64,000 nucleotides of DNA from Alphaproteobacteria bacterium (GCA_021325375.1 JAJPHG010000020.1:124001-188000); one strand, 5' to 3'. Numbered from the stretch's first letter, positions 8,701 to 16,985 are shown. Translations and numbers: made by a program. Notes: generated by a model from the sequence alone, not told the origin.

Positions 8701-9432
8701 ATGCTGACGCGGCGAAGCTGTCTCGCGGCGCTCGCGGTCCTCACCGTTCCGGCGCGCGCGGATGGGACGGATGGCCGGCTGAAGGCGCGCCCGAGTCTTT
8801 CGCCGCCGCAGCCGCCCGCGCCGCGCGCGGGAGATTTCACGCCGCTGGGCTTGGACGAGAGGGACGCAACCCTCTACGCACCGAAAAGCTTTGTGCCGCA
8901 GACCGCGCTGCCGCTGCTGGTGATCCTGCACGGCTCGGGCGGCAACGGACACGAGACGGCGGCGGCGCTCGCAAGCGAAGCCGATAAGCGGAACCTGCTC
9001 GTGCTCGCACCCTCTTCCCGCCGCAGCACCTGGGACGTGCATCACGCGCCCGCCTGCGACGACACGCTCTTCATCGACCGCGCGCTGGCATGGACGTTCG
9101 GCCGCACGACCATCGACGCCAAACGTATCGCGCTCATGGGCCTGTCGGACGGCGCCGCCTTCGCGCTGTCGCTCGGCCTCGCCAATGGCGATTTCTTCTC
9201 GGACGTGCAGTCGCTCTCCGCGAGCACCTTTCACGTGCCGCTCACCATCGGAAAGCCGCGCATCTTCGTCAGCCACGGCCGCCGCGACCACACCATTCCT
9301 TTCGCGACCGGACAGCGCATCGCCGGCACGCTGAGCGCGGCCGGCTACGACGTGATGTTCCGCCCCTTCGACGGCGGACACGAGTTGACGAAGGACTGCC
9401 TGGACGCGGCGCTAGACCGCTTTCTCGGTTGA
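8701..9432 (+). CDS. Exported alpha/beta hydrolase, esterase/PHB-depolymerase-like
   Basis: A 243-aa alpha/beta hydrolase with a short signal peptide (MLTRRSCLAALAVLTVPARA). The oxyanion-hole segment LLVILHGSGGNG is at about residues 73-83, the nucleophile Ser149 is in GLSDG, the acid is likely the Asp of HGRRDHTIPF and the His is in GGHEL near the end. This triad is typical of esterases and phospholipase/carboxylesterase types; the substrate is unknown. The C-terminal 21 bases overlap the convergent acetyltransferase gene. Confidence 0.85.
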   Translation: MLTRRSCLAALAVLTVPARADGTDGRLKARPSLSPPQPPAPRAGDFTPLGLDERDATLYAPKSFVPQTALPLLVILHGSGGNGHETAAALASEADKRNLLVLAPSSRRSTWDVHHAPACDDTLFIDRALAWTFGRTTIDAKRIALMGLSDGAAFALSLGLANGDFFSDVQSLSASTFHVPLTIGKPRIFVSHGRRDHTIPFATGQRIAGTLSAAGYDVMFRPFDGGHELTKDCLDAALDRFLG

Positions 9433-10236
9433 CGTCGCCATGATCTCGTCATGGCGCGCGCAGATGCGCGGCCACAGCGATGCGGCCTCGGGCATCTTCA
9501 GGTCGCATTCCTCGTCGAGGAAGCGCACGAGCTCGGACGCCGAGTCGAGCGTCCTGTCGGTGAAGCCCTGCGGCGTGACGATGCGCACGACGCGCCCGCG
9601 CAGCACCTGGACATGGCCGTCGCGGAAGCGGAAGCAGAACAGATTCTGCGTGAACGGCGACATGGGCGAGGTCTGCATCCACACGCATTTCTCGGCCAGC
9701 TCCGCCTCGTCCACCGCTTCGAGCTTGAAGTCGAAGGAGGGCGCGCAGCCGAATTCGTGATGGCGCAGCCGCCACCAGCCGTCGTCGACGCGCGAGACGT
9801 TGAACGTGAACCCGCCCGAGACGAAATCGCCCTCGCGCACCGGGATCGGATCGACCGGCCCGTCGCCGAAGCCGACATCGGCGAGATAGAGCCCCTCGGG
9901 CAGTTCGACCCGCAGTACCAGATGATTGCGCACGGCCATCTCGCCCCACGCCTCGCGCATCACCGCGCCGAGCGAGCGGGTCACCTTGAAGCCCAGCTCT
10001 GCGAGCGCCCAGCCGAAGATGCCGTTCATCTCGTAGCACCACCCGCCGCGCCCGCGCGTCACGATCTTCTCGTAGATCGGCCCGATCTCGGTCGTTACCG
10101 GCCGCCCGAGCTGCACGTCCAGGTCCTCGTAGGGAATCGAGCGCAAATGGGCGTGGTGAAGGGTCGTGAGCCCCTCAAGCGTCGCGGGCGGCCGCTCGGT
10201 CAAGCCGATCCGGCGGAGATAGGCGTCGATGTTCAT
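9412..10236 (-). CDS. Arylamine N-acetyltransferase
   Basis: A 274-aa NAT-family enzyme that transfers an acetyl group from acetyl-CoA to arylamines or hydrazines. The catalytic triad is visible as Cys67 (RGRGGWCYE), His105 (VRNHLVLRV) and Asp120 (LADVGFG). The length is normal for bacterial NATs. Its 3' end overlaps the hydrolase gene on the other strand by 21 bases. Confidence 0.95.
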   Translation of the reverse strand: MNIDAYLRRIGLTERPPATLEGLTTLHHAHLRSIPYEDLDVQLGRPVTTEIGPIYEKIVTRGRGGWCYEMNGIFGWALAELGFKVTRSLGAVMREAWGEMAVRNHLVLRVELPEGLYLADVGFGDGPVDPIPVREGDFVSGGFTFNVSRVDDGWWRLRHHEFGCAPSFDFKLEAVDEAELAEKCVWMQTSPMSPFTQNLFCFRFRDGHVQVLRGRVVRIVTPQGFTDRTLDSASELVRFLDEECDLKMPEAASLWPRICARHDEIMATSTEKAV

Positions 10237-10308
10237 GGGTCCCCAGATCTCAGAACGAATGATCTACACTGTGCATTCGTTTTTCGGTTTTTAAAATCGC
10301 CGCGCCGA

Positions 10309-10950
10309 TCAGCCGGCCGTGTTGACCGCCAGTTGAGCAGCGAAAGCCCGCTTGTAGGCGGGCCGCGCTTCGCCGCGGGCGACGTAGGCGGCCAGGCTCG
10401 GAAATTCGCCCAGGATGCCCGACGGCTTCAGCCTCAGCAGCACCGACACCATCATCAGGTCGCCCGCGCTGAACCCGCCGTCGAGCCAGTCGGCATCGCC
10501 GAGGCGGGCGGACAGCTGTCTCAACCGGTCGCGGATGCGATCCACGACCAGAGGCAGGCGCTCCTTGCTCCAGGGCTTGTCGCCCTCCACAAACTTGGCG
10601 ATCACGAGGTCGAGGATCGCCGGCTCCACCGAATTGAGCGCGGCGAACATCCACATGATCGCGCGCGCCCGCGCATCGGCATCGTCCGGCAGCAGGCCCC
10701 CGTGGCGCTCGGCGATATGGAACACGATCGCTCCCGTCTCGAACAGCGCGAGACCGCCTTCCTCATAGGTCGGTATCTGGCCGAAAGGATGGAGCGCGAG
10801 ATGCGCGGGTTCCTTCATCGCCTTGAACGAAACAAGGCGGACCTCGTAAGGCCGGCCCGCCTCTTCAAGCGCCCAGCGAACGCGCGTATCGCGCGCCAGC
10901 CCCTTGCCGCCATCGGGCGACCGCTCAAAGGCGGTGATGGTGATGGTCAT
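10309..10950 (-). CDS. Glutathione S-transferase family protein
   Basis: A 213-aa protein with an N-terminal thioredoxin-like GST domain (start MTITITAFERSPDGGKGLAR; the cis-Pro region PFGQIPTYEEGGLALFETGAI with the E-T/S glutathione contact) and an all-helical C-terminal half (AALNSVEPAILDLVIAKF; GGFSAGDLMMVSVLLRL). Likely cytosolic detoxification or thiol exchange; no subclass can be assigned safely. It is downstream of the acetyltransferase promoter region on the same strand. Confidence 0.85.
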   Translation of the reverse strand: MTITITAFERSPDGGKGLARDTRVRWALEEAGRPYEVRLVSFKAMKEPAHLALHPFGQIPTYEEGGLALFETGAIVFHIAERHGGLLPDDADARARAIMWMFAALNSVEPAILDLVIAKFVEGDKPWSKERLPLVVDRIRDRLRQLSARLGDADWLDGGFSAGDLMMVSVLLRLKPSGILGEFPSLAAYVARGEARPAYKRAFAAQLAVNTAG

Positions 10951-11025
10951 CGCGGGGCTCCTTTCGGGCGAAAATCATCAGCTGCGGAGCGGGCAAGCTG
11001 TCAAGGCAAACCGGCACCTATGCTG

Positions 11026-11095
11026 CCCTCATGCTTCGACAGGCTCAGCATGAGGGCGTGCCCCAAACCCTCACCCTGAGCTTGTCGAAGGGTGA
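11026..11095. repeat. Two related CCCTCA...TGAGGG-type hairpins
   Basis: Two adjacent imperfect palindromes (about 11026-11056 and 11068-11095) sharing the core GACAGGCTCAG / CTGAGCTTGTC in opposite orientation, a common intergenic repeat type in high-GC proteobacteria. The rest of 10951-11275 holds the left direct repeat, a small palindrome GTGTA-GCT-TACAC at 11145-11157 and the hairpin at 11236, but no gene. Confidence 0.75.
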
Positions 11096-11125
11096 GATCG
11101 TCCTGGCACTGCTCGGTTCATCGGA

Positions 11126-11140
11126 TAGGAATATTATCTC
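11126..11140 (+). repeat. Left 15-bp direct repeat of the ParB-like/methyltransferase module
   Basis: TAGGAATATTATCTC, repeated without mismatch at 13738-13752, 2612 bases downstream. It is AT-rich in a GC-rich chromosome and brackets exactly the two-gene module, which suggests an attachment-site or target duplication. No integrase gene is present between the copies. Confidence 0.7.
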
Positions 11141-11235
11141 AGTCGTGTAGCTTACACAGAAGCACTAGGCGTAGTCCTCCGAAATCAGTGAGTAACTGGG
11201 CGAAGTCTAGCCGCCGGTCGCTGAATCGTTGCAGT

Positions 11236-11266
11236 CTGCCACCGCGACAACGAGCGCGGGTGGCAG
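11236..11266 (+). promoter_or_regulatory. Hairpin abutting the ribosome binding site of the ParB-like gene
   Basis: Perfect 8-bp stem CTGCCACC (11236-11243) / GGTGGCAG (11259-11266), extendable by an inner GCG/CGC. The GGGG of the ribosome binding site follows directly at 11267-11270 and its first bases are in the stem, so folding could limit translation of the GTG start at 11276. Confidence 0.4.
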
Positions 11267-11275
11267 GGGGCTTAT

Positions 11276-12688
11276 GTGGTTCAATACAAACCGCTGAAGG
11301 TATCGCAGCTCAAGCTTGACCTCAGAAATTACCGGCTGGGCAAGACGAAGAACCAGCCTGCGACTTTCCAAGCCATGCTGGAAGATCAAGCCGACCTGCT
11401 CGCGAATCTAGCTCGTGACATCATCGACCACGGTCTCAGCCCCGGAGAAATGGTGTGGGTGATCCCGGATGAAAGCGATGCTGACATGTACACAGTCTTG
11501 GAAGGCAATCGGCGCATCACAGCGTTGAAAGTGCTCGACACCCCATCCATCGCGGTCGGGTCCGCCGTGGAAAAGAAGTTCACAAACCTGTCCAAAGAAT
11601 ACGCGCAAAGAAGCCCAATCCGCGAAGTTTATGGGTGCGTATTCTCAGGCCGCGAAGAAGCGCGTCCTTGGATTCGGCGCAGGCATATGAATGCAGGGTC
11701 CGGCGTCGGCCTTGAAGGCTGGGGCTTTATGGCAAAGGGCCGGGCAATGCGCGACGAAGGAGAAAACGCGCCGCGCACGCTCATTGTGATGGAAGCCCTT
11801 CAAGATCGCTCGCCAGAATGGGCTCAAATCGAAAGTGCTCTTGACGAAAAATGGTCCACCGTTGACCGCGTGATGAATTCATCAAGTCTTCCCAAGACCC
11901 TTGGCATTACTATCGATCCGAACAAAGGGACGATCACAGCAGAAAACGGTGACGCGCAGGCAGCAAGATCGCTCCTGAGACGAATTCTCGCTGCAATGGC
12001 GGATCCTGAATTCAAATTCAAAAAGATCGAAGACAGGAACGACCGTGAAAATTTCATTGGCGATTTTGCCCAATACGCCGTGAAGCTTAAGCCTGCTGTC
12101 CCGCGCGACGGACGCGACGGCGGTAAATCCGGTGATAAAGGCAAATCCGGGGGAAAAGAAAAGGATTCTAAGGGAGGCTCAAAAAAGCCGAAGGCAGATT
12201 CACTTGCTCGCGACACGTTGGCGCCGAAGAGAGGCCCTAAAATTTTGCCGGTCGTTGGAACGCGCCTCAATCCGCTATATGGCGAATGCCGCAAGATAAA
12301 AATCCATGGCAACGAGAATGCAGCGGCGCTGCTATTGCGTGTGTTCATTGAGTTGAGCAGCGAGGCATATTTAAAAACTCGACGGGTGCCGATCCCGCAA
12401 GCACTGAAAGAAAAAGGTCGAAAAAGGTGGGATGAATTCGGAATCGCTCTGGCAACGAAGGTCGAGTGTGTCTGCAATAACCTCGATCCAACGCGCCGCG
12501 AAAAGAAATTCCAGCAGGCCCGCTTGGCCATCGATCCGGGAACCAAGGGCTATTATTCGGTCGAGACCCTCCACGGTTATTTCCACAATGTCGATCTGCT
12601 GCCGGATGCCAAGGACCTGAAGAGAGCTTGGGATGCTTGGGAGAGCTACCTGTTTGAGCTTCATACATCTTTGAACCCAGGCCCATAA
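11276..12688 (+). CDS. ParB/Srx-fold N-terminal domain protein of unknown function
   Basis: A 470-aa protein starting at GTG 11276 (AGGGGG six bases upstream; the overlapping ATG at 11274 hits a stop after seven codons). Residues 1 to about 90 look like the ParB/sulfiredoxin fold, with the nucleotide-binding-type motif EGNRRITAL at 76-84. A basic Gly/Ser/Lys-rich linker spans about 276-310, then a conserved-looking C-terminal domain (ENAAALLLRVFIELSSEAYL). It is not a chromosome-partition ParB: there is no parA partner and no KorB-type helix-turn-helix was seen. It pairs with the adjacent adenine methyltransferase inside a direct-repeat-bounded, AT-richer segment, so a role in DNA modification or defence is inferred, not shown. 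Confidence 0.75.
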   Translation: MVQYKPLKVSQLKLDLRNYRLGKTKNQPATFQAMLEDQADLLANLARDIIDHGLSPGEMVWVIPDESDADMYTVLEGNRRITALKVLDTPSIAVGSAVEKKFTNLSKEYAQRSPIREVYGCVFSGREEARPWIRRRHMNAGSGVGLEGWGFMAKGRAMRDEGENAPRTLIVMEALQDRSPEWAQIESALDEKWSTVDRVMNSSSLPKTLGITIDPNKGTITAENGDAQAARSLLRRILAAMADPEFKFKKIEDRNDRENFIGDFAQYAVKLKPAVPRDGRDGGKSGDKGKSGGKEKDSKGGSKKPKADSLARDTLAPKRGPKILPVVGTRLNPLYGECRKIKIHGNENAAALLLRVFIELSSEAYLKTRRVPIPQALKEKGRKRWDEFGIALATKVECVCNNLDPTRREKKFQQARLAIDPGTKGYYSVETLHGYFHNVDLLPDAKDLKRAWDAWESYLFELHTSLNPGP

Positions 12689-12727
12689 ATATCGCTGGCC
12701 AGCGCGGTGACGAATGTATAAATAGCC

Positions 12728-13582
12728 ATGTTCGACACACCTCTCAGATACCCCGGCGGCAAAGCTCGTCTCACGCAATACGTCCTTGACGTGTTCAAGC
12801 TCAACAATCTGGCCGGAGGGCACTACGTTGAGGCTTACGCAGGAGGTGCCGGCGTGGCTTTCCCGTTGCTGTATTTGGAATATGCTATGCACATTCATCT
12901 CAACGATCTGAACAAATCTGTTTTTGCTTTCTGGAAATCGGTTCTCGAAGAACCTGAGGAATTATGTCGGCTCGTCCGCGATAAACCGCTGACAATTGGC
13001 CAATGGAAAAAGCAACGTAAAATTCAGACCGCTACCGACGTGAGTAGATTGGAGCTTGGCTTCTCCACACTCTATCTTAATCGGACCAACCGATCTGGAA
13101 TTTTGAACGCGGGCGTAATCGGCGGCCTCGATCAAACCGGTGGCTGGAAAATAGATGCACGCTTCAATCGCAAGGATCTTATCAAGCGCATTGAGAAGAT
13201 TGCGAGCTATGCGCCAAGGATCAGTCTGTACAACATGGATGCGGCGGCATTCATCACTGAAAAGCTTCCCGAGATTTCGAGAAAATCGCTCGTTTATCTC
13301 GATCCTCCTTATTATGCGAAGGGTAGCGAGCTTTACGAGAACCATTATAAGCCCGGAGATCATGCCGCCATCGCTGTACTGGTAGCGAAGATCAAGCAGA
13401 AGTGGATTGTTTCGTATGACAATGTGCGCCCGATTCGAAAGCTGTACCAGCAGTTCGAACAAGAGCCGTTTGGCTTGCGCTACTCCGCACAGGATCGTTA
13501 TGACGGCAAAGAGGTCATGATATTCAGTCGTGACCTGAAAACACCGGATTCTGTGGAGTCGTTCCGTGGCATAGCGGCGTAG
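12728..13582 (+). CDS. D12-class N6-adenine DNA methyltransferase (Dam-like)
   Basis: A 284-aa class I SAM enzyme expected to methylate adenine N6 in DNA. Motifs in order: PGGK at residues 9-12, the SAM loop AYAGGAGVAFPL at about 37-48, FSTLYLNRTNRSGI at 112-125 and the catalytic DPPYY at 192-196. All key residues are present, so it should be active. It begins 39 bases after the ParB-like gene on the same strand. No restriction endonuclease gene is visible beside it, so it is either an orphan or works with the ParB-like protein. Base composition is lower in GC than the flanks, indicating horizontal acquisition. Confidence 0.9.
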   Translation: MFDTPLRYPGGKARLTQYVLDVFKLNNLAGGHYVEAYAGGAGVAFPLLYLEYAMHIHLNDLNKSVFAFWKSVLEEPEELCRLVRDKPLTIGQWKKQRKIQTATDVSRLELGFSTLYLNRTNRSGILNAGVIGGLDQTGGWKIDARFNRKDLIKRIEKIASYAPRISLYNMDAAAFITEKLPEISRKSLVYLDPPYYAKGSELYENHYKPGDHAAIAVLVAKIKQKWIVSYDNVRPIRKLYQQFEQEPFGLRYSAQDRYDGKEVMIFSRDLKTPDSVESFRGIAA

Positions 13583-13596
13583 GTATCATGGCGAAG

Positions 13597-13662
13597 CCAA
13601 CGGGCCGCCTCGAACCACTCGCGGGCGGTTGTCTCGTCGTGGAAGTGCTACTTGCGAAATAT
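13597..13662 (-). pseudogene. Possible N-terminal scrap of an IS1595-type transposase
   Basis: Reading the minus strand gives IFRK, a stop, then HFHDETTAREWFEAARW. The FHDE...A...FEA.RW spacing is like the segment that precedes the zinc ribbon in IS1595-family transposases; the similarity stops right after the Trp, where those proteins continue with P-x-G-x-x-CP. It would be a remnant of only 66 bases with an internal stop. It sits just after the methyltransferase gene, inside the right direct repeat. The match is short and could be chance. Confidence 0.4.
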
Positions 13663-13737
13663 TCTTAGCCAGTTTTGGTACGTTTGTCGTCTATCCTTAC
13701 AATCTAGGCTAGCGGGTTGTGGTGCTAACTACGCAAC

Positions 13738-13752
13738 TAGGAATATTATCTC
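13738..13752 (+). repeat. Right 15-bp direct repeat of the ParB-like/methyltransferase module
   Basis: Perfect copy of TAGGAATATTATCTC (left copy at 11126-11140). It marks the right end of the AT-richer segment and lies about 100 bases before the padR-like gene. Confidence 0.7.
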
Positions 13753-13768
13753 CATAAATTATTCGCCT

Positions 13769-13814
13769 GTCCCTCATATAGGGGACTTGCATATAGCGAA
13801 CTTCATGCTAGATG
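13769..13814 (+). promoter_or_regulatory. Possible operator and promoter of the padR-like operon
   Basis: An inverted repeat GTCCC-N8-GGGAC at 13769-13786 directly precedes a possible -35 (TTGCAT, 13787-13792) and -10 (TAGATG, 13809-13814) with a 16-base spacer. PadR proteins often repress their own operon, so this palindrome is a candidate site; it does not match the ATGT-N8-ACAT PadR consensus. Confidence 0.3.
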
Positions 13815-13852
13815 TAACTCCGCAATAGTTGGGAGGCGGAAAGCAGCGCGTC

Positions 13853-14254
13853 GTGCCACCTGAGACAGATTACACGCGCAAATTCCGTAAGGAACTGATG
13901 GCCGGGCTATCATCGCTCGTCCTCCTGGCCGTGCTCGCCCGTGCGGGCCGGGAGATGTATGGCTACGAAATCGCGAAAGCGGTCAAAGCCGAGGGCGAAG
14001 GCGGGCTGATCTTCAAGCAGGGCGCGATCTATCCGGTCCTGCGGTCCCTTCACGCGACGGGCCTTTTGGAGAGCCGGGTCGAGGCTTCGGCCTTCGGTCC
14101 GCCCCGCCGCTACTACAACATCACCGACGGCGGGCGCCGCGCACTGGCCGAGTGGCAGTTCGCCTGGCGCGACATGCGCGAATTCGTCGACGACGCCCTC
14201 AAGGGCGGCGGCATGGGCGCAGGAGCCGGCGATGACGCCAGACCGTCGGCCTGA
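13853..14254 (+). CDS. PadR family transcriptional regulator
   Basis: A 133-aa winged-helix repressor. Seen: the first helix ELMAGLSSLVLLAVLARAG, the MYGYEIAKAV motif, the winged-helix segment FKQGAIYPVLRSLHATGLLES and the wing GPPRRYYNITDGGRRALAEW. GTG 13853 keeps the conserved TRKFRKEL lead; ATG 13898 with AAGGA upstream is a shorter option. The 3' end overlaps the next gene by 23 bases. PadR genes paired with a HAAS or sensor membrane protein form a common envelope-stress-like module; the signal here is unknown. Confidence 0.9.
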   Translation: MPPETDYTRKFRKELMAGLSSLVLLAVLARAGREMYGYEIAKAVKAEGEGGLIFKQGAIYPVLRSLHATGLLESRVEASAFGPPRRYYNITDGGRRALAEWQFAWRDMREFVDDALKGGGMGAGAGDDARPSA

Positions 14255-15137
14255 AACGGTCCGAGCCTATCTGGACGCGCTGAGGCGCGCGCTCAAAGGC
14301 GCGCCCGCCGGGCTGATCGCCGACGCGCTCGCCGACACCGAAGACCATCTGAACAACGAGATTTCCCACAACCCGGATCTTCCGGAATCCCTGATCCTGG
14401 CGTCCGTCATCGACATCTACGGCACGCCGCAAGAAATCGCAGAGGAGTACCGAGACATGGAAGCCACAATCGGCGGGCCCTTCCCCAAGACCGAGCCCAG
14501 CCAAGAGCGCCGCTACGGATTCTTCAACGTCATCTCCGACACGCGCACCTACGGCGCGCTGCTCTACATGCTTTTGTCGCTGGTGACGGGTATCGTCTAT
14601 TTCACCTTCGTCGTCACCGGCATGTCGCTGAGCCTGGGCCTGATGATCACGATCATCGGCATACCGCTGGCGCTCGTCGTGCTCGGCATGTCGCGGCTGT
14701 TCGCGCATGTCGAGGGCCGCATCGTCGAGGGACTGCTCGGCGTGCGCATGCCGCGCCGCCTGCCGCCCGCGACCCAGGCCGACGAGACGATCTGGTCGCG
14801 CATCAAGGACGTCGTAAGCGACATCCGCACCTGGTCGTCGATGCTCTACATGCTGCTGATGCTGCCGCTGGGCATCGTATACTTCACCTTCGCGGTGACC
14901 GGACTGTCGCTGTCGCTCGGCGTCACGGCCGTCAGCATCTACGGCCTCGTGACCAACGACGCCAGCCACATGCGCTTTGACGGCGTTCCCTGGATGCAGC
15001 ATCTGGTCCACACCGCGCCGGGCCTGATCCTATTCGCGCTCGCCGGCCTGCTCCTGTTCTTCCTCGTGCTGCACATGGCGCGCGGGATCGGCTGGCTGCA
15101 CGGCAAGATCGCCGAGTTGCTTCTCGTCCGGCTCTAG
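14232..15137 (+). CDS. HAAS-type and duplicated sensor-domain membrane protein
   Basis: A 301-aa membrane protein. Residues 1-75 are an alpha-helical HAAS-like domain (VRAYLDALRRAL, IADALADTEDHL, YGTPQEIAEEYR). Two related membrane blocks follow, each starting with TRTYGALLYMLL or IRTWSSMLYMLL and continuing GIVYFTFxVTGxSLSLG, the pattern of the putative sensor domain found in two-component and PadR-linked proteins. A final hydrophobic segment (GLILFALAGLLLFFLVLHMA) ends the protein. It overlaps the PadR gene, so the regulator and sensor are co-translated; the protein probably feeds a membrane signal to PadR, which is inference. Confidence 0.82.
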   Translation: MTPDRRPETVRAYLDALRRALKGAPAGLIADALADTEDHLNNEISHNPDLPESLILASVIDIYGTPQEIAEEYRDMEATIGGPFPKTEPSQERRYGFFNVISDTRTYGALLYMLLSLVTGIVYFTFVVTGMSLSLGLMITIIGIPLALVVLGMSRLFAHVEGRIVEGLLGVRMPRRLPPATQADETIWSRIKDVVSDIRTWSSMLYMLLMLPLGIVYFTFAVTGLSLSLGVTAVSIYGLVTNDASHMRFDGVPWMQHLVHTAPGLILFALAGLLLFFLVLHMARGIGWLHGKIAELLLVRL

Positions 15138-15251
15138 CCTCCAATAAATGCCGGACACCCTGGCGCCGCGGATCACCAGATTCGCGGCGCTATTTTTCCG
15201 CCCCGCGGCCAGAGACCCTTAACCCCATTACGATTAACGCCCCGGTAAGGG

Positions 15252-15281
15252 TTGACGCGCCTAATAGCCTTTGCGCTATAA
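15252..15281 (+). promoter_or_regulatory. Likely sigma-70 promoter of the M23 peptidase gene
   Basis: TTGACG at 15252-15257 and CTATAA at 15276-15281 with an 18-base spacer, close to the alphaproteobacterial housekeeping consensus. The start codon lies 87 bases downstream. Confidence 0.5.
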
Positions 15282-15368
15282 GGCCTTGCTGCCGGTTCGC
15301 CGGGCGCATGACGCGTGGGGGAGCCTGGGCTGGGGGAGACTTCGGCTCGACTATACTCAGGAGCCGAT

Positions 15369-16979
15369 GTGGAGCGACGCAGCCCCCTAGCTACGACGTC
15401 CGTGATGGGCGAATGGCGCAAATCCGCGCATGGCGCCGCGACCGCGCTCGGCACGACCGACGGGCGCTGGGCCCTGGTGAGCACCTCGCTCACCGCGATG
15501 ATCGCCGGCTCCATCGCCTGGCTCGCGATCGGCACCATGCCGCCGATGAAGCCGCACGGCTTGGCGGCGCACAGCCAGACAACGTTCCTGCCTTATCAAT
15601 TGTTCCAGAAGCTCACTCATTCGGACGGCAACTACGCTTCGATCGCGCCGTTCACGCCGCCCAAGCCCACCTCGCCCCTCGACCAGGCCGCAGACGACCA
15701 GACGCTCGACAGCGGCGACGCCACCTCCGGGATAGACACCCGCACCGTCACCATGGACCGCGGCGACACGCTCGCGGGCGCGCTTGAGGACGCGGGCATA
15801 TCTTCCGAGGACGCGAGCGCCGCGGTCGCGGCCCTGGGCAAGGTCTACAACGTGCGCAGCCTGCGCGCGGGCCAGGACTTCGAGGTCACCTATTCCACCG
15901 CGCCGCAAACCGCCGACGCGAACGAGAACGCCCAAGCGCTCGTGCCCGCCACCGGCGACGAGGACGACGCGAACGCCAACGGTCCCGTCGGCCCCGCCAC
16001 CATCGCACCGGCGGCGCATCTCATCTCGATCGCGTTCTCGCCCTCGATCGAGCACGAGATCACCATCGCGCGCGACGAGAGCAACGCCTTCGCCGCCAGC
16101 GACATCGTGAAGAAGCTCCAGGTGCACGAGCACCGCGCCGGCGCGACGATCGAAGGCAGCCTCTATCTCAGCGCCATGCGCGCGGGCGTCCCCGCCGACG
16201 TCGTGGTCGAGATGATCCACATGTTCTCCTACGAGGTCGACTTCCAGCGCGACATCCGTCCGGGCGACACGTTCGAGGTCTTCTACAGCTACTACTACAC
16301 GCCCGAGGGCCAGCCCGCGCGCAACGGCAACATCGCCTATGCGACGATGCATCTGAAGGGCCGCTCGGTGACGCTCTACCGCTACCAGCCCGATCCCAAC
16401 CAGCCGGCGGATTATTTCGACGCGCATGGCCAGAGCGCCAAGTCGATGCTGATGAAGACGCCGGTCGACGGCGCGCGCATCTCGTCGGGCTTCGGCATGC
16501 GCTTCCATCCGGTGCTCGGCTACAGCCGCATGCACAAGGGCATCGACTTTGCGGTGCCGGTGGGAACGCCGGTGATGGCGGCGGGCGCGGGCGTCGTGCA
16601 GATCGCCGGCCACATGGGCGGCTACGGCAACTACCTGCGCATCAACCACCAGAACGGCTACGGCACCGCTTACGGACACCTGTCGCGGCTGGCGCCCGGC
16701 ATCCGCGCAGGCAGCCATGTGCATCAGGGCCAGATCGTCGCCTATAGCGGCAACACGGGCCTGTCGACCGGGCCGCACCTGCACTACGAGATCCTCGTCA
16801 ACGGTTCCCAGGTCAATCCGCTCGGCGTGAAGGTCGCCCACGGCCGCGTCATGCAGGGCCGCGAGCTGCGCGAGTTCCAGATGGCGCGCCTGCACACCGA
16901 CGCGCTGATGGCCGCGATGCCGCTCGAGACCAAGGTCGCCGACATCTCGACCGACCTGCGCCAGGCGAAAGTGAAATAG
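15369..16979 (+). CDS. Membrane-anchored M23 family metallopeptidase
   Basis: A 536-aa cell-wall endopeptidase or amidase activator. A single N-terminal membrane segment (LTAMIAGSIAWLAIG near residue 40) anchors it; residues around 110-160 (RTVTMDRGDTLAGALEDAGI) form an OapA/LysM-like domain; the M23 domain starts near 375 (SSGFGMRFHPVLGYSRMHKG) with zinc ligands His389 and Asp393 (HKGIDFA) and His470-x-His472 (HLHYE). All zinc ligands are present, so it should be an active enzyme cutting peptidoglycan peptides. GTG 15369 is chosen for the AGGAG five bases upstream; an in-frame GTG at 15315 is possible. Confidence 0.9.
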   Translation: MERRSPLATTSVMGEWRKSAHGAATALGTTDGRWALVSTSLTAMIAGSIAWLAIGTMPPMKPHGLAAHSQTTFLPYQLFQKLTHSDGNYASIAPFTPPKPTSPLDQAADDQTLDSGDATSGIDTRTVTMDRGDTLAGALEDAGISSEDASAAVAALGKVYNVRSLRAGQDFEVTYSTAPQTADANENAQALVPATGDEDDANANGPVGPATIAPAAHLISIAFSPSIEHEITIARDESNAFAASDIVKKLQVHEHRAGATIEGSLYLSAMRAGVPADVVVEMIHMFSYEVDFQRDIRPGDTFEVFYSYYYTPEGQPARNGNIAYATMHLKGRSVTLYRYQPDPNQPADYFDAHGQSAKSMLMKTPVDGARISSGFGMRFHPVLGYSRMHKGIDFAVPVGTPVMAAGAGVVQIAGHMGGYGNYLRINHQNGYGTAYGHLSRLAPGIRAGSHVHQGQIVAYSGNTGLSTGPHLHYEILVNGSQVNPLGVKVAHGRVMQGRELREFQMARLHTDALMAAMPLETKVADISTDLRQAKVK

Positions 16980-16985
16980 GCAGGC

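Noticed and set aside
11276-12688. Chromosome or plasmid partition ParB.
   Set aside because: No ParA gene, no parS-like sites seen, and the C-terminal part does not match partition ParB.
13583-13852. tRNA gene as an integration target at the right end of the module.
   Set aside because: No cloverleaf-forming sequence could be made around either direct repeat.
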